Assembly (NCBI GenBank): GCA_021292165.1
Contig: CM037880.1
Location: 25,322,051 to 25,386,050 of the forward strand
Origin: Shinisaurus crocodilurus
Taxonomy: Eukaryota > Chordata > Lepidosauria > Squamata > Shinisauridae
Direction: 5' to 3'
Length of the DNA: 64,000 nucleotides
Shown piece by piece: positions 10,861 through 54,404 of this stretch. A program made the position numbers and the translations under genes. Each line of letters starts with the position of its first letter. Position 1 is the first letter of the stretch. The notes beneath the pieces were generated by a model. That model worked only from the letters and a program-made list of their open reading frames with translations, did not search any database and was not told where the DNA came from.

Positions 10861-12769
10861 AGAATGAATGGATAGATGGATGAATGGGGCAGCAGTGTAG
10901 CATAGTGCTATGGCCAAAACGGACGTTACTTTAAATGGGTGTCTAGCAGCTACATTTCCACCCACCATTTATACTCTAGAATAGGAACAGGGGCCCAATC
11001 CAGATCTTAAGAGCCCCACTCCCCATTCCAGGGTCCCAGTCTGGATCGGTGACCCTGCACCTACTCTAGAGTAAAAAAAAAAGAAAAAGATGTAATGTCT
11101 GTTTAGACCTCCAGGCATGGACCAGAGGGACCTGTGCTCAAATTCCTCCTTAGTTGTAGCTCACTGGGCAACTTTGTTGAAGGACCAAGCCGTATGTCAC
11201 AGGTCTCTGTGAGGACAACATGGGACAAGCCGCTCCCTCCCTGCCGCCTTTGGAGCTCATTGGAGGCAGAGTGAGAAGATATAACGGCAATCAATAATGA
11301 GGGAATCAGCTGCAAGACCCCTCAGCTTCCCCCAAGGGTGGTCTCAGGCTGGAGAAATACCTGAAAGAGCCATGGATTGTTAATGAGCCTAAACTAAAAC
11401 AGCATCGCCGTCCACCTCTCAATTCCATCATCCTTGGTTTTTAAGAGGAAAAGAACAAGAAAAAATGTTTTGGATCAGATTTCCAGCTCCGCTGGCAGGT
11501 TGGGGGTGACACGTCAAGTACTTTCACCATTTTATTGCCAGATTTTGGCAGGAACAGAGCAGCTAAATTATACCCTTAGGAAAAGCAGACAGATTTAACA
11601 GCCTGTGGTTTCCTGGCTCCTGGCCCAGAGTGCCTTCCCTTCGCTTGAAGGGCACTGCTCTGTCTGTACCAAGGCACCATGCAAAGTAACAGGAGAGCTG
11701 GCAAGCGCAAAGTCAACCTACGAGGTTTTACAAAATGAGACAAGTGCGACCCGCTCACCATTCAGATAAGGTCCTGGACAAGCCTGGAATATACATGTCA
11801 TTGAGATCAGTATTCCTGCAACCTGAGTGGCATTGCAAATCAGTCTGATATCTTCCCCCCTTCCCAAAGAGATTTAAACCGACAAATGCTTGTCGCTTAA
11901 GATGAGAGTGAAGGGGCCAGAACTAGAGCAGGTGGGAATAGCGTAGCAAGAGGCAATTGTGCATAGCGCTCTTCCCTTGATGCTCGTTTACGACAGACAG
12001 CAGAGATGAGGAGCCTATGGCCCACGGGCCTAACGCAGCCCACAGGAAGTCCCCATTTAGCCCTCCAACTTCCCCAGCCTTATCTCCAATCACCGATTCT
12101 CCAAGGCAGTTTCCCCTGCTCCCTCCCCATGTTGCATTAAAGCATTTTAAAAGCCTCCATTGGTTCTCATGGGTTTCCCCCGAAGCCTAATTGCAGCAAG
12201 GGTGGCATTTTTGGGTGGGTGATCCCCTCTAAAAAATGTGCCCCTCCCCACCTGCAATCAGGCTTTTAAAAGATCCCCATTGGTGCCAATGAAGGTTTGT
12301 GGGTTTTTTTGTCATATAGGGAGCTTTTGGGAGGGAGGGTGTTACTCAAGAAAAGAGATTCCTCCCTGCCCCAGCCTGAAGTGGTACAGTTCAGAATTTT
12401 TCCACGTCAGTCAATTATTTCATTCTGTTTATTGTGTTGAATGTCTATAATTTGACATTATTGTACTAGCACCAACACTCCTCCCACCCGGGGAAGAGAT
12501 ATACCACATTCAGAACTGCAGAGTTTATTATACTTGCCTTGAAAGTGCATCCAGAAGTAACTGGAACAAAGACTTCATCTGTATTATCTATATAGTTTAG
12601 GAGCTGGGGGATCTTGCCCTCTATACTCTGCTGTCTAGGTATAATCAGACTGTTTTTGCTGTAATATCTTTTAATTTTATTAATTTTAATCTACTTTGCT
12701 ATATGGAATTTGATTGTGGTTTCCTTTTGGAATTGTGTGATGGCCAATCGTTTATTGTATTAGCAATCT
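10861..12769. other. No gene seen
   Basis: 12005-12370 may be a hAT-like fragment ('ggagcctatggcccacgggc') with direct similarity between 12138-12175 and 12264-12305. The rest is unrecognised. Confidence 0.45.
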
Positions 12770-12809
12770 TTCTTCTTCTTCTTCTTCTTCTTCTTCTTCT
12801 TCTTCTTCT
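12770..12809. repeat. (CTT)n microsatellite
   Basis: About 13 CTT units. Confidence 0.97.
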
Positions 12810-12837
12810 AAAACAAAGAAACCAAAAAGCACAAACT

Positions 12838-12966
12838 GGTGTACTCCAGAAGTGTTGGACTGCAACTCCCATAATTCCCAGCTGGCATGGCCACTGAATG
12901 CTGGCTGGGAAATATGGGCATTGCACCCCAACACATTTGGAGGGCACCAGTTAGGGGAAGGCTGGC
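12838..12966. mobile_element. Palindromic MITE (family D)
   Basis: 'ggactgcaactcccataatt', 'gctggcatggccactgaatg', 'acatttggagggcaccagtt' and 'ggggaaggctggcct'. Confidence 0.82.
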
Positions 12967-12974
12967 CTAGGAAC

Positions 12975-13262
12975 CCCTATGTCAGGGATAGGGACTCTGT
13001 GGCCCTCCAGATGTTGTTGGACTGCCACTCCCATCATCCCTCACCATTGGCTCTGCTGGCTAGGACTGATGGGAGTGGCAGTCCAACATCTAGAGCAGGG
13101 CTCTCCAACCTTGGGTCCCCAGATGTTGCTGGCCTACAGCTCCCAGGATACCCAGCCAGCATGGCTAATGGCAAGGGATTCTGGGAGCTGTAGTCCAGCA
13201 ACATCTGGGGACCCAAGGTTGGAGAGCCCTGATCTAGAGAGCCACGTGTTCCCCACTCCGGC
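12975..13262. mobile_element. Palindromic MITE (family D) split by a family B insertion
   Basis: Left part 12975-13095 and right part about 13232-13262 ('atctagagagccacgtgttc', 'cccactcc'). The interruption is the complete family B element, and the host sequence atctagag is duplicated at the break. Confidence 0.85.
13096..13231. mobile_element. Palindromic hAT-type MITE (family B) with 8-bp TSD, nested
   Basis: A 136-bp palindrome 'cagggctctccaacc' to complement. Exact 8-bp duplication atctagag (13088-13095 and 13232-13239). Inserted into the family D element. Confidence 0.95.
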
Positions 13263-14093
13263 TCTATGTATTCCACTTCTGAGTTCAGTGGAACAAAGGA
13301 GAGATACAAGTGTAAGAAATAAATATATTCAGAGAGTAAATAACTGGGGTAACTTCATGAAGTTAAGGGGAGTCATCAAAAACCCTCGCAGTGGTCCTCT
13401 TCATGTCATGGAGAAGCAGGTGTGCCCACCCACCAAGGAGATGATCTCATGTGAGAATCAAGAGGCACTATGCTGACTCTGGATGGTACATGTACCCAAT
13501 TCATGGGACTCTTTACTCTCTCCCAGCAAGAGCCGGGAGAGATCATGTTAAAATCAGGCACACTGGCAAGTGGATGGTGCGGTGGTGTGGAGTCGTCTAC
13601 ATGGGGAATCAATCACTTCAACCACCTGAAAACAAGTATTGCAAGAGGTGCAGAGCTGAACAGTTATTGTAAACTTGTTTCTAGAGAAAGCTCTTTCGTC
13701 CTCAAAATAAAGATGCCTTTGTGTAGGGGTTTTTAGAAGTTTTTTTTTAAAAAAACACTCCATGAACAATGCTGTGATCTTTCTTTGGAGAAAGCAAGAC
13801 ATATTTGAACATAATACTTATAGTACTTTAAATATGAAGTTATTGTGGCATAATGAAGCAGGGTAAGCAAATTTTAACCCTGATTGAGTTAAATTATTTT
13901 TATCCTTCTTACAACAACCAAAAAGAGGCCAAAAGGTCAAGCGATGCAAGAGAGAACTGTCACTCACAGTGCAATGTACAACACAAATGAAGAGAGTCCC
14001 AAATGACCACAAATCCAAATCAGTATAGATTTAACTCAAGCGCAACTATCAGAGTATTCTGACTACATTTCCTGACTAAAGATTGGTCTAATG
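13263..14093. other. No feature seen
   Basis: Unrecognised sequence. Confidence 0.5.
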
Positions 14094-14226
14094 CAGGGCT
14101 CTCCAACTTTGGGTCCCCAGATGTTGCTAGCCTACAGGTCCCAGCATACCCAGCCAGCATGGCTAATGGCAAGGGATTCTGGGAGCTGTAGTCCAGCAAC
14201 ATCTGGGGACCCAAGGTTGGAGAGCC
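14094..14226. mobile_element. Palindromic hAT-type MITE (family B), right end lost to a SINE
   Basis: Ends 'cagggctctccaac' on the left and 'ggttggagagcc' on the right, where the last CTG is missing at the SINE border. The left flank gtctaatg resembles 'acctaatg' beyond the SINE (14396-14403), as if the SINE lies between the MITE and its target duplication. Confidence 0.85.
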
Positions 14227-14228
14227 AG

Positions 14229-14395
14229 GTCATAGATTTCATAGATCATAGAGTTGGAAGGAGCCTACAAGGCTATCGAGTCCAACCCCCTGCTCAATGC
14301 AGGAAACTAGAGGAGGGGGTCTCCCATCCAAGTAATAACCAGGTTTGATCCTGCTTAGCTTTCCACGCTCAGACAAGCTGAGCCAGCGTAAGCCA
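14229..14395 (-). mobile_element. 5S-rRNA-derived SINE with CR1-like tail
   Basis: On the minus strand: 'ggcttacgctggctcagctt', 'gaaagctaagcaggatcaaa', 'attacttggatgggagaccc', tail 'ccttccaactctatgatcta'. Confidence 0.9.
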
Positions 14396-14441
14396 CCTAA
14401 TGTATTAAGATTGTAGATGACTCTGTTGCTAACCCAACTCT

Positions 14442-14479
14442 CATTCTCTCTCTCTCTCTCTCAAAAAAAAAAAAAAAAA
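14442..14479. repeat. (TC)n followed by poly-A
   Basis: About ten TC units, then A17. Confidence 0.95.
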
Positions 14480-14692
14480 GGCAGAAGAGGTGATAAACCT
14501 GGGTCATACCAACCACTTCTGGCTGCAGGTTGGGTCTCACATTATTAGATTCTCCAGTAGGTGCCCAAACTGATGGGATCCTGCACTCATTTGACTGGAA
14601 TCTGAATTTGTCTTCTGCATAATATTGTGACACACATACTGCTAATACTTGTATTGCTTGACCTTTTGGCCTCACTTCTCCCTGTGCTCAGT

Positions 14693-14746
14693 GTGTGTGT
14701 GTGTACACACCTATTGGTGTGTACACCAATAGGTGTACACACCTAT
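14693..14746. repeat. Perfect short palindrome next to GT repeat
   Basis: 'aataggtgtacacacctatt' and its neighbours form nested palindromes ('ggtgtgtacacc' at the centre) beside a (GT)6 run. Confidence 0.9.
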
Positions 14747-14764
14747 TGTATAAGCGATCACTTA

Positions 14765-14882
14765 CAGCAATATTCCCCAACCTTGTGCCTTCTCCGTGTT
14801 TTGGATTGCAGCTCCGATGACCCCTATTGGCTATGCTGGCTGGGGTTGATGGGAGTTGTAATCCAAAACATCTGGAGGGACC
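14765..14882. mobile_element. Palindromic MITE (family D)
   Basis: 'ttccccaaccttgtgccttc', 'tggctatgctggctggggtt', 'gatgggagttgtaatccaaa', 'acatctggaggga'. Confidence 0.82.
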
Positions 14883-16231
14883 CTTTAATTGGGGAATTAA
14901 AGCATGTGATGAAGTGGGATCTGCGCTATGAAAATCTATGTCACAATACATTTGTTAGGAGCCACAAGATTACTTGCTGGTTTTGCAGCCACAAACTAAT
15001 ACTGCTACCTCTCAGGACTTGTCATTAAAGAATATTCTGTTATCTTGACAGAAATCTGTACTTCCGGAAACTGTAGTGCTATGCATTGTATGCACCAAAA
15101 GTGAACTCTTTGTATCCAAGACAAGCTGGTGTGAACATATTTTGAGGAATGTTTTTAAGCAGTAACCCAAGCCATTCTTCCCATAGTAAACAATTACTAG
15201 TTTTCATCTAGCATATTCAGGTACCCAGGGCAACAATACTTGGCCCAGAATTTAAGCTCAAACATGTCATGGAAGAATAGCTCATAATTTCTAGTTGTTT
15301 CCTTTTAACTATAGACCAATGGCATTTATTGACATCTTTAGACAGCATTTGACATCAAAACATTTTTTTAAAGATAGTGGTTTGTGGGCCAGGCCAATCC
15401 CACCCCACTTGATTCAGTCAATTCAGTGAATGTGCTTTGATTGTATTTGATTTGGTCAGGTTAAAAACAGTATCTGAAGAGATCATCATGTCACTTAGCA
15501 ACAATGGCTTGAAGGTTTTCTCTGTGTAAAGCAATCTTCAGCTTTTACATTCTACTGAAGTGCTCTTCTTGAATTTGCAGGCATGGAAGATATAATACCC
15601 TGTACTGTATTTCTGATGGTTCAAAACCAGGGTGCGGTGAGGGAGAATGTTTTCCAAGAGTGTAAGAAAAGTTCCAGAGTAAATCAAACTAACAGAAATA
15701 TGGCTATGCATCCTTAGTTGAAATAAATTGAATTAGGTGCCATAAAGTTAGGTTTCAAGAATGTATAAACAATTCCTTGGCAAATCTGAAGTTATCCAAA
15801 GCATCAAAAGCCAGCCAAGATTTAGGCAGGTGATCTACTGAATGAATCTGCACCCCAGAGCAATTTTATCTGGCTCCCATTTGCCTTACCACAGTTTAAT
15901 CAAAGTGATAATTTTTTCTTTCATTTTCACTCATAAAGGAAAAGCAGCCATGATGAGACTCTGGGTTGGATCCATAGTCCCATTGATTTCAGTGTGTCTA
16001 AGGCACTGTCAATCTTCCTCTTGAAGGAAACTTTCAAGAAAGGTATCCATTCCTCAGCCCCACCTCTGCCACAAATGACAACCAATCACCTGATCCCATG
16101 TGCCCCACACCTGAGAAGCCCTTCGTGCTAGACAGTGTCATACAGCCTGAACATGTGTTAGGGGTTCAGATTTCTAGACAATAGAAGGTTCCCCTGAGAA
16201 TACAGAAATTGCTCTGACATACATGCGCAAA
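14883..16231. other. No feature seen
   Basis: Unique-looking sequence downstream of SVIL. Confidence 0.5.
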
Positions 16232-16402
16232 CAGGCCTGTGGCTCATGCTGGCTCAGCTTGTCTGAGTGTGGAAAACTAAGCAGGGTCAGGCCTGGTTAT
16301 TACTTGGATGGGAGACCCCTCTAGTTTCCTGCATTGAGCAAGGGTTGAACTCGATGGCCTTGTAGGCCCCTTCCAACTCTATGATCTATAAAATCTATGA
16401 AA
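16232..16402 (+). mobile_element. 5S-rRNA-derived SINE with CR1-like tail
   Basis: 'aggcctgtggctcatgctgg', 'gaaaactaagcagggtcagg', 'attacttggatgggagaccc', tail 'ccttccaactctatgatcta' and 'aaaatctatgaaac'. Lies just beyond the SVIL 3' UTR. Confidence 0.93.
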
Positions 16403-16655
16403 CTACACCATTCTCTAATGAGTTGGGAACTCTCAGAGTACAACAGAAAATCTTCACTGTTTGCACAGAACACTCCTTTTCATAAAAAGAGGGTTGTAGG
16501 AAGTTGCTGTGCACATAAGGCTTTGGATCATGTGATAAAGATAAAATTGGATCACTTTTATCTTGATCAAGAAATACACTACTCTGAATCAGCTGCTTCT
16601 TCTTTGTCACAGCACGGTGCAAACATTTCCTAAGGTTATTTGTGAAAGTAGATGT

Positions 16656-16734
16656 TTTATTATGGAAGCAGTTATTTATTGCAGACAGCATGGGCTAGAA
16701 TAAGGACACGTCCGTGCATTACTAAGAGTTTATT
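16656..16734 (-). terminator. SVIL: Cluster of three AATAAA polyadenylation signals for SVIL
   Basis: On the minus strand, AATAAA occurs at 16729-16734, 16675-16680 and 16656-16661, about 0.9-1.0 kb after the stop codon. They are the first such tight cluster downstream and precede the 5S-type SINE at 16232-16402. Cleavage would fall near 16640-16715. Confidence 0.6.
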
Positions 16735-17528
16735 CTGAAGCTTTGCTTTAAGTCTTTGTCGCAAAAGACAGTTTATGTTTGTAACAGGTTATTAGAAACT
16801 GAGATGGTTTTTCTTAAATTTCTACTATTATAAAAGTAGAGCAGAGGAGACTGTTCTGAGCCATCGTCAAAAAGCAGACCAATCTTTTTGTATATAAACT
16901 GTACACAAAAAAACCCCCAAGGCACTATACATTTTTGGGATATCAAAGTTCAATTCAGAGAGTTTACCAAGAAACCCGTGTGATAATGCTTTGTTCAGTT
17001 TAGCACCTGAAGCAGCACTGAGACCAATTCATTGCCTATTAAAAAGAAACCATTCAGAATGAGAGAGAGAGAGAGTGAGAGAGAGAGTGCAGATATTGGT
17101 GGTTTAACTAGTCCAGAACAAGCAACCACACTGTCCAGCTACTTTCCTGAAACTTTCTTAACAGAAGTCTTGAAAGTGAATAATACACATTGCATTGTTA
17201 AATACATCCTTGTCCTATGTGTTTCATATAAATATAAATTCTTCTTGAAAATCCACAGCTTTAACAAAATAACACTTTACAAAGGGAACATCTTCAAAAC
17301 CCAAATGGCAAATAAGTGTACGTAGCCAAAATATCGGTTGCAGCAGCAGTGTGAGAAACTACTGCTAAAAGTACAAAGAAGAACACGATTCATAAACATT
17401 AGTTACCCTTCGAGCCCCCTCCCCCAAAAGTAAGAGTTTGCCAAAAGAGTTCTCTCACACATTTACAATATTACATAATTTTAGTATAGACTTCAGTTTG
17501 CTTCGTGAAAACGGATGTGCACCAGTTT

Positions 17529-17562
17529 ATCCTGCTGCTGCGGCTGCTGCGGCTGCTGCTGG
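17529..17562 (-). repeat. CAG/CCG triplet run in SVIL 3' UTR
   Basis: On the plus strand, ctgctgctgcggctgctgcg and more of the same; in the transcript this is CAG with two CCG interruptions. About 11 triplets. Confidence 0.85.
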
Positions 17563-17632
17563 TCCAAGAGGTGTTGCAAATGATGACAGCTCCCACTCCA
17601 GCTGTAGCCCTTGATTACCACCACCATGCTAT

Positions 17633-49599
<31,967 letters not shown>

Positions 49600-50218
49600 C
49601 TGCTTTTTCAAACAGATAAGAGGTGACAATGAATAATGTCTGCAACATGGCAGTTCTACGAGGCACACAACCCACCTGTCCCTGAACCCTTTAAATTTTC
49701 CAGTGCCTCACAGCTACTGTTTTGGTCCCTTTTAAGCTATAGTTAGATGCCATTTCCATCCATGAAACACCTTTGGCCTAATCTTGTTTGCTTTAGTTGC
49801 AGAATTCATATAGTGCAATATTTTTTTGTAAGACTTGTTAACAGGGCAGCATAGTAGGCTGCATAACATGTTGTAAATTATTTCTTCAATAATCTTCCAA
49901 AATGCACCAGTTCATAGTTAACAACATTGACATGCAGAAGGAAGATAGTTCAGTGATTATTTTTTTTAAAAAACAACAACTAAACTTGTCTCTATACAGA
50001 CTTAGGAAGCATATATGTGTCTAATTGCCATTTTATTACTCAATTTGCAGTATTACATGCTAGCTAAATCTGAAGAGTCAGATAGATTCCGGGTAGGTAT
50101 ATTTAGAAGATCCAAAGTACTCTGTATTTATTTCATGTGTAAAACAGGATATGGTAGAGGATCATGTTATGGGCAACAGTTCTATGGCTACAAAGGCAAG
50201 TGGCAAATCATATGAAGA

Positions 50219-50431
50219 TATACAGCTGTCTTATACAGAGTCCAATCACTGGTCCATCTATCCCCGTATTGGCTACTCTGACTGGCAGCAGCTCCCCCTG
50301 GTCACAGACAGAGCTCTTCCCCCCCCCCATCACTTGCTACCTGATCCTTTTAACTGGAGATGCCAGGGATTGAATCTGCAGCCTTCTGCATGCACAAAAA
50401 CGGCTGTTCCACTGAGCTACGCCCCCTCGCT
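50219..50431 (-). mobile_element. tRNA-Ala-derived SINE with CR1-type tail
   Basis: On the minus strand: tRNA-like head with 'gagcgagggggcgtagctca', anticodon region 'ttttgtgcatgcagaaggct', B-box-like 'gattcaatccctggcatctc', tail 'ggaccagtgattggactctg' and 'taagacagctgtat'. Same family as 9243-9450. Confidence 0.85.
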
Positions 50432-51528
50432 CAAGCACCACAGGACTGCTTACCCACTCCTTGTCAGCTTCACAAGCCCATAATGGGTCTCACGGCCTTA
50501 TTTCATGTGTGTGCATGCACGTGTGCAAAGTTTATAGATATATTTGCAAACTTTACTACCTGCTCTCACCACCTGATTACTGCATATGGGTATACACAAC
50601 ATAGGAAGATATGGCTGACGCTGTCAATTTTAGCCCTATCATGAGATAAATGAAGGCCATTCACCAAGTGATAATATTGCCATTTGTATTCATGATCCTT
50701 TGGGTAGTCATTCTCCAATAGTGCTTGCCCACACTGTGATAACTTTGGCAACCCCCCTACTCTCCCAACTTTCCCATTAGCGGTGTGGCATGGCAGAATC
50801 CTCCTTACAAAATGAGCAGTTGCTCCCAATGACCATAAATTATATGCATGCTGTGCCAGGTTACTACTTGGTGAACAGTCATCTATATTTCACCTAAAGT
50901 AACCTCAAGATTTCTACAGGAGCATGAGCTACAAGTTAGGAAAAAGCAATGCAACAGAGTAGGTTCTCTTCTGCTTCTTTAGCTGCTAAAATCACTTTCT
51001 GATCAAGCTAAATTAATAGCTACATTTAGCAAGTACTGCCTTGGGTAGGGACTGAAGTACTGCCTGTAGGGATTGAACTGCTCTTGACTAATTTGAGGCT
51101 ATCAGAAGGCATCTATCCCTCAAGGTATTTGGAATGGCAATATGAATGGCCCTGGGTGGTTGCTTTAGATTTTCTGAACTGACTGCCCAGGGCTAATCCT
51201 AATGTGGTACCTCGCTTTAGCATAAAGTTAGTGTCTCCTGAGAGAACCAAATCAGCTGAAAGCTGATTTTGAGATGTCTGGAAGAGAACTTATTATGCTT
51301 CCTAATCTCTCCCTTCTTTTGTACATGTATTTAACTGTTTTGTAATGAATACAGGTGCAGAGTGTCTGTGCAGTCAGTCCATTTGGATACAAGGCAATGC
51401 TAAAAAAAAAAAGGAATGTATAAAAATAAAAGTGTGCTCTGGATCACTGCTAAAACGGCAGAGACCTGTTTTGCTAAGTACTAAACATTTGCTCTAACAC
51501 CTCTTTTTTATTGACTGCTAAAAGAGTG

Positions 51529-51666
51529 ATGGGATTCACACAAAAATATTACTGCAAGTCCAAAGGAAAACAGACTGCCAACGGGGTTCACGCTTGTTAC
51601 TGCGACAAGAGGAACGATCCAGGAACCTGTGCAAATATGAAACATCAAACATACTGCTACAACTAG
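51529..51666 (+). CDS. Small cysteine-rich open frame, unsupported
   Basis: ATG to TAG gives 45 codons with five Cys and six Tyr (starts MGFTQKYYCKSKGKQTANGV, ends HQTYCYN). A pyrimidine-rich stretch and an AAAG just upstream could be a splice acceptor, and the frame stays open to 51478. I recognise no family and a frame of this length is expected by chance. No signal peptide is seen. Confidence 0.12.
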   Translation: MGFTQKYYCKSKGKQTANGVHACYCDKRNDPGTCANMKHQTYCYN

Positions 51667-52021
51667 CGCTGGCTGATTATATGGTGCTTGCAGACCATTA
51701 ATTCAGAAGACAACTCTGCCTATTGAGTATGCATGGACCTCAACACACTCAAGGTTCATTTCCACCTCCATCGAACAAACCATGGCAACACAATATATTG
51801 CACAGTCATAGGGGCTGAAACATAGCCCAAAGTAGAGATCAAATTACCTAAACTAAAGGCAAAATATGCTATACAGTCCAAACGTCTTTCCCCTCACCTT
51901 AATACATTCTCTTTATTTCTCATTCTCATTATTATTAAGTCTGCACATCCTTCCCAATCACTTCCTTGGAGTAATGAGCACTGTTGCTTCATTTCATAAA
52001 CTACTTCCATTATTATTATTA

Positions 52022-52068
52022 CATCATCATCATCATCATCACCACCACCACCACCACCACCACCACCT
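52022..52068. repeat. (ATC)n(ACC)n microsatellite
   Basis: Compound run of about seven ATC and nine ACC units. Confidence 0.97.
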
Positions 52069-52692
52069 ATATACCACCTTATCTGCTAAAAGGCTATCAA
52101 GGCGGTGTACAATAATTAGTTCTACACTAAAACCAGGCCGCTTTGAACATCTGGTTCAAAACTAAACCAAAGAGAGGGAAAGTTTTCTATGAAGAGAAAC
52201 TTATCAATTGCTGCACTTGCAAGACGTGATGGGCACACAAAAGAAGTGATCTACCATGACCAGCTAAATTTCTGAAGGCATCAACAGTGTGGCAAGATTG
52301 CATAGCTGAACATACAGAGAACACAGATCAAGAGAGATTTTAGAGCTGGTAGCACATTTCATAAAGGTTAATGGAAAAGTACAGAACAAAGGTGAAAACA
52401 AATGCATTCATGCATAAGATTGAGGTCTGCTTCCAAGGTTACTTTCAGTATACATACACATGTTAAGACAGTGTTTCCACACATAGAGAAATGTATGTGG
52501 AACCTTACTGCAAAGATGCTTACTTGGCACAACTCTGCAAACCAGCCAGCTAAATATGCATCTTTGTATTCTGACAAACCTCCTAAATACAATTGTCACT
52601 AAAAATCATTGCTTTACCAATGAGTTTCAAAACCTAGTTTCAGCTCATTTCTCACTAAGCTAAAGAAACAGGCAGAAAAGGCAATATTTCAC

Positions 52693-52758
52693 CTTCCATC
52701 TCCAGGGGTGACGCTCAAAGACCAGGGGGCTTGGCTCTTTCAAACTAGCACTACTGAC
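52693..52758 (-). CDS. Candidate SVIL cassette exon (66 nt)
   Basis: On the minus strand, a pyrimidine-rich CCCTTAAG acceptor is followed by 66 open nucleotides and a GTGAAA donor. The peptide is VSSASLKEPSPLVFERHPWR followed by WK. It is in phase 0 at both ends, which fits the phase 0 start of the next confirmed exon at 49599. I do not recognise the peptide from human supervillin, where this junction is continuous, so it would be an optional exon or a chance open stretch. Confidence 0.35.
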
Positions 52759-53162
52759 CTTAAGGGAAAAGAAACAGAAGTATCAGAAAGATAGGCACAG
52801 CAGAGAAGCAGGAACAGAAACAGGAAGCCTCCACCCCCATTTCCTAGCTGAATTGTTAAAGCAAAACAGAGTGAGACTAGTTTAAACCTAGAACATCAAG
52901 CATGTGTGTGAAGCAGCCATTCTGGATCATTACTAGACCCCCCAATCTATAGAATATAACTTCCCCAAGACAGTACAAAGCACAGCCTTGAAATCTAGCC
53001 ACAGACACAGAAGTTTGCTTCAGAAACTGGGTGCCCTTTATACTAATTTTGTAATCTGCCTTGGATGTATTTCTTGGGTTTATGTTTTAGAGAAAGACAT
53101 GCAAGCCACGTCTAAAATGATAATATAATGATGGGTGAAAATGATGCTTACAACGGAACTAG

Positions 53163-53222
53163 TCAGGGGGTTGGACTGGATGGCCTTATAGGTCCCTTCC
53201 AATTCTACTACTGTTCTATGAT
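53163..53222 (+). mobile_element. CR1-like or 5S-SINE tail fragment
   Basis: 'cagggggttggactggatgg', 'ccttccaattctactactgt', 'tctatga'; the same end as the 5S-type SINEs, without a head. Confidence 0.75.
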
Positions 53223-54404
53223 TATTCCATCAGGCTGCAGCAGAGGCAGAGGCGGCAAACAGGGTCACTCCATCAACGCAGCTGAAAGACCAGCTCCATT
53301 TCACTTTTCCTTCCCCTCAACTGTTCCCATTCAAGCTGGTCTTTATAAGAACTTTGTAACTTTAAGAGCTGGTGCCTGAGTTTGCTAGTTTCCCCCTTCC
53401 TTCCTCATCCCTCCCCCCCCTTTTTTTTGCTATGCCCCTTAGACTGTAAGCCTGAGGGCAGGGACTGCCTTGGCTGTCATTGAGCTTATGCAAGCCACTC
53501 TTGGAGCCTTTCTGGCAGAAGAGCGGTAAAAATGGTTTAAGTAAATAATTGATACACACATTTCACTATTTCTGGCTTCTGTCCTTGCCTCCAGTTTCAT
53601 AAAGGGATGGAAAAGAGAATGAAGCCAAGCAAATCGGCACATGCCAAAAAGGGAATCACTACCATTTCCACACTTGTGCAGATACCCCTTTCTCTAAGCA
53701 TAGAGGAACACCCAGAATGTGCAGCAGTAATTATTCTACTAGACAGACAGGAAGAAAGGAAACTAACAAATAAGGAAGGGTTTCACTCTGTGCTCAACAA
53801 TATATGTAAAATACTTAATGACTGACAGACTCTTTTCACTTCTATGGAACTTTCACAAATGATACTAACAATGCCTTTTTTCATCCCCTTGCACATTAAA
53901 AAACCAAAAACATGACTAATGCAGCAAGTTACTAGGAATCACCCATTTCAAAAATGATAGTCTCTGAACAGGGGGCTACTTAAGTTGAACAATCCAGTGG
54001 ATACATATTATCCTGTTTCTCTGAGTGGGGAATCATGACCCGACGTGCATTAATGTTTGCTGACTGCCGCCGCCGTCGCCACCACCACCACCATCATCAT
54101 CATCATCCAAAAACATAGAATCTGGGCTCCCCCCCCCCCCCCATGAAGGTTGGGAGCTACAGCTTCTCCTACATTAGGATACAGTGGGTGTTTCTAAAAA
54201 TGAAAGAAAATATGAACATTTGAATGTGCATAATACAGATTTGTATTGTACTGTGGTTCAGAATTCAAAAATCAAATTTAAGGTCATCTTTGAAAGCAGT
54301 CTTAAGATATTAAAATGATTAGGTTGTATATTGCCTAAATCATGTTTTTCCTTTATTTTTATTTTTTTTTGGGCAGGGGGACAACTATGGACAAACAATG
54401 TTTC

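Larger units (their letters stand above)
16640..17632 (-). other. SVIL: SVIL 3' untranslated region
   Basis: About 1 kb of non-coding sequence follows the SVIL stop on the minus strand. It holds a GA-rich stretch (17059-17089) and a CAG/CCG-type triplet run (17529-17562 as read on the minus strand). No interspersed repeat is recognisable in it, unlike the flanking DNA, which fits a retained UTR. The distal end is set by the AATAAA cluster and is approximate. Confidence 0.7.
49600..54404 (-). other. Upstream SVIL intron, contents
   Basis: Contains the SINE at 50219, the candidate exon at 52693, a microsatellite and a CR1/SINE-type tail at 53163-53222 ('ggttggactggatggcctta'). 50440-51470 and 53230-54060 show nothing else. 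A CCG/CCA/TCA run is at 54067-54108 and a C15 run at 54130-54143. Confidence 0.6.
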
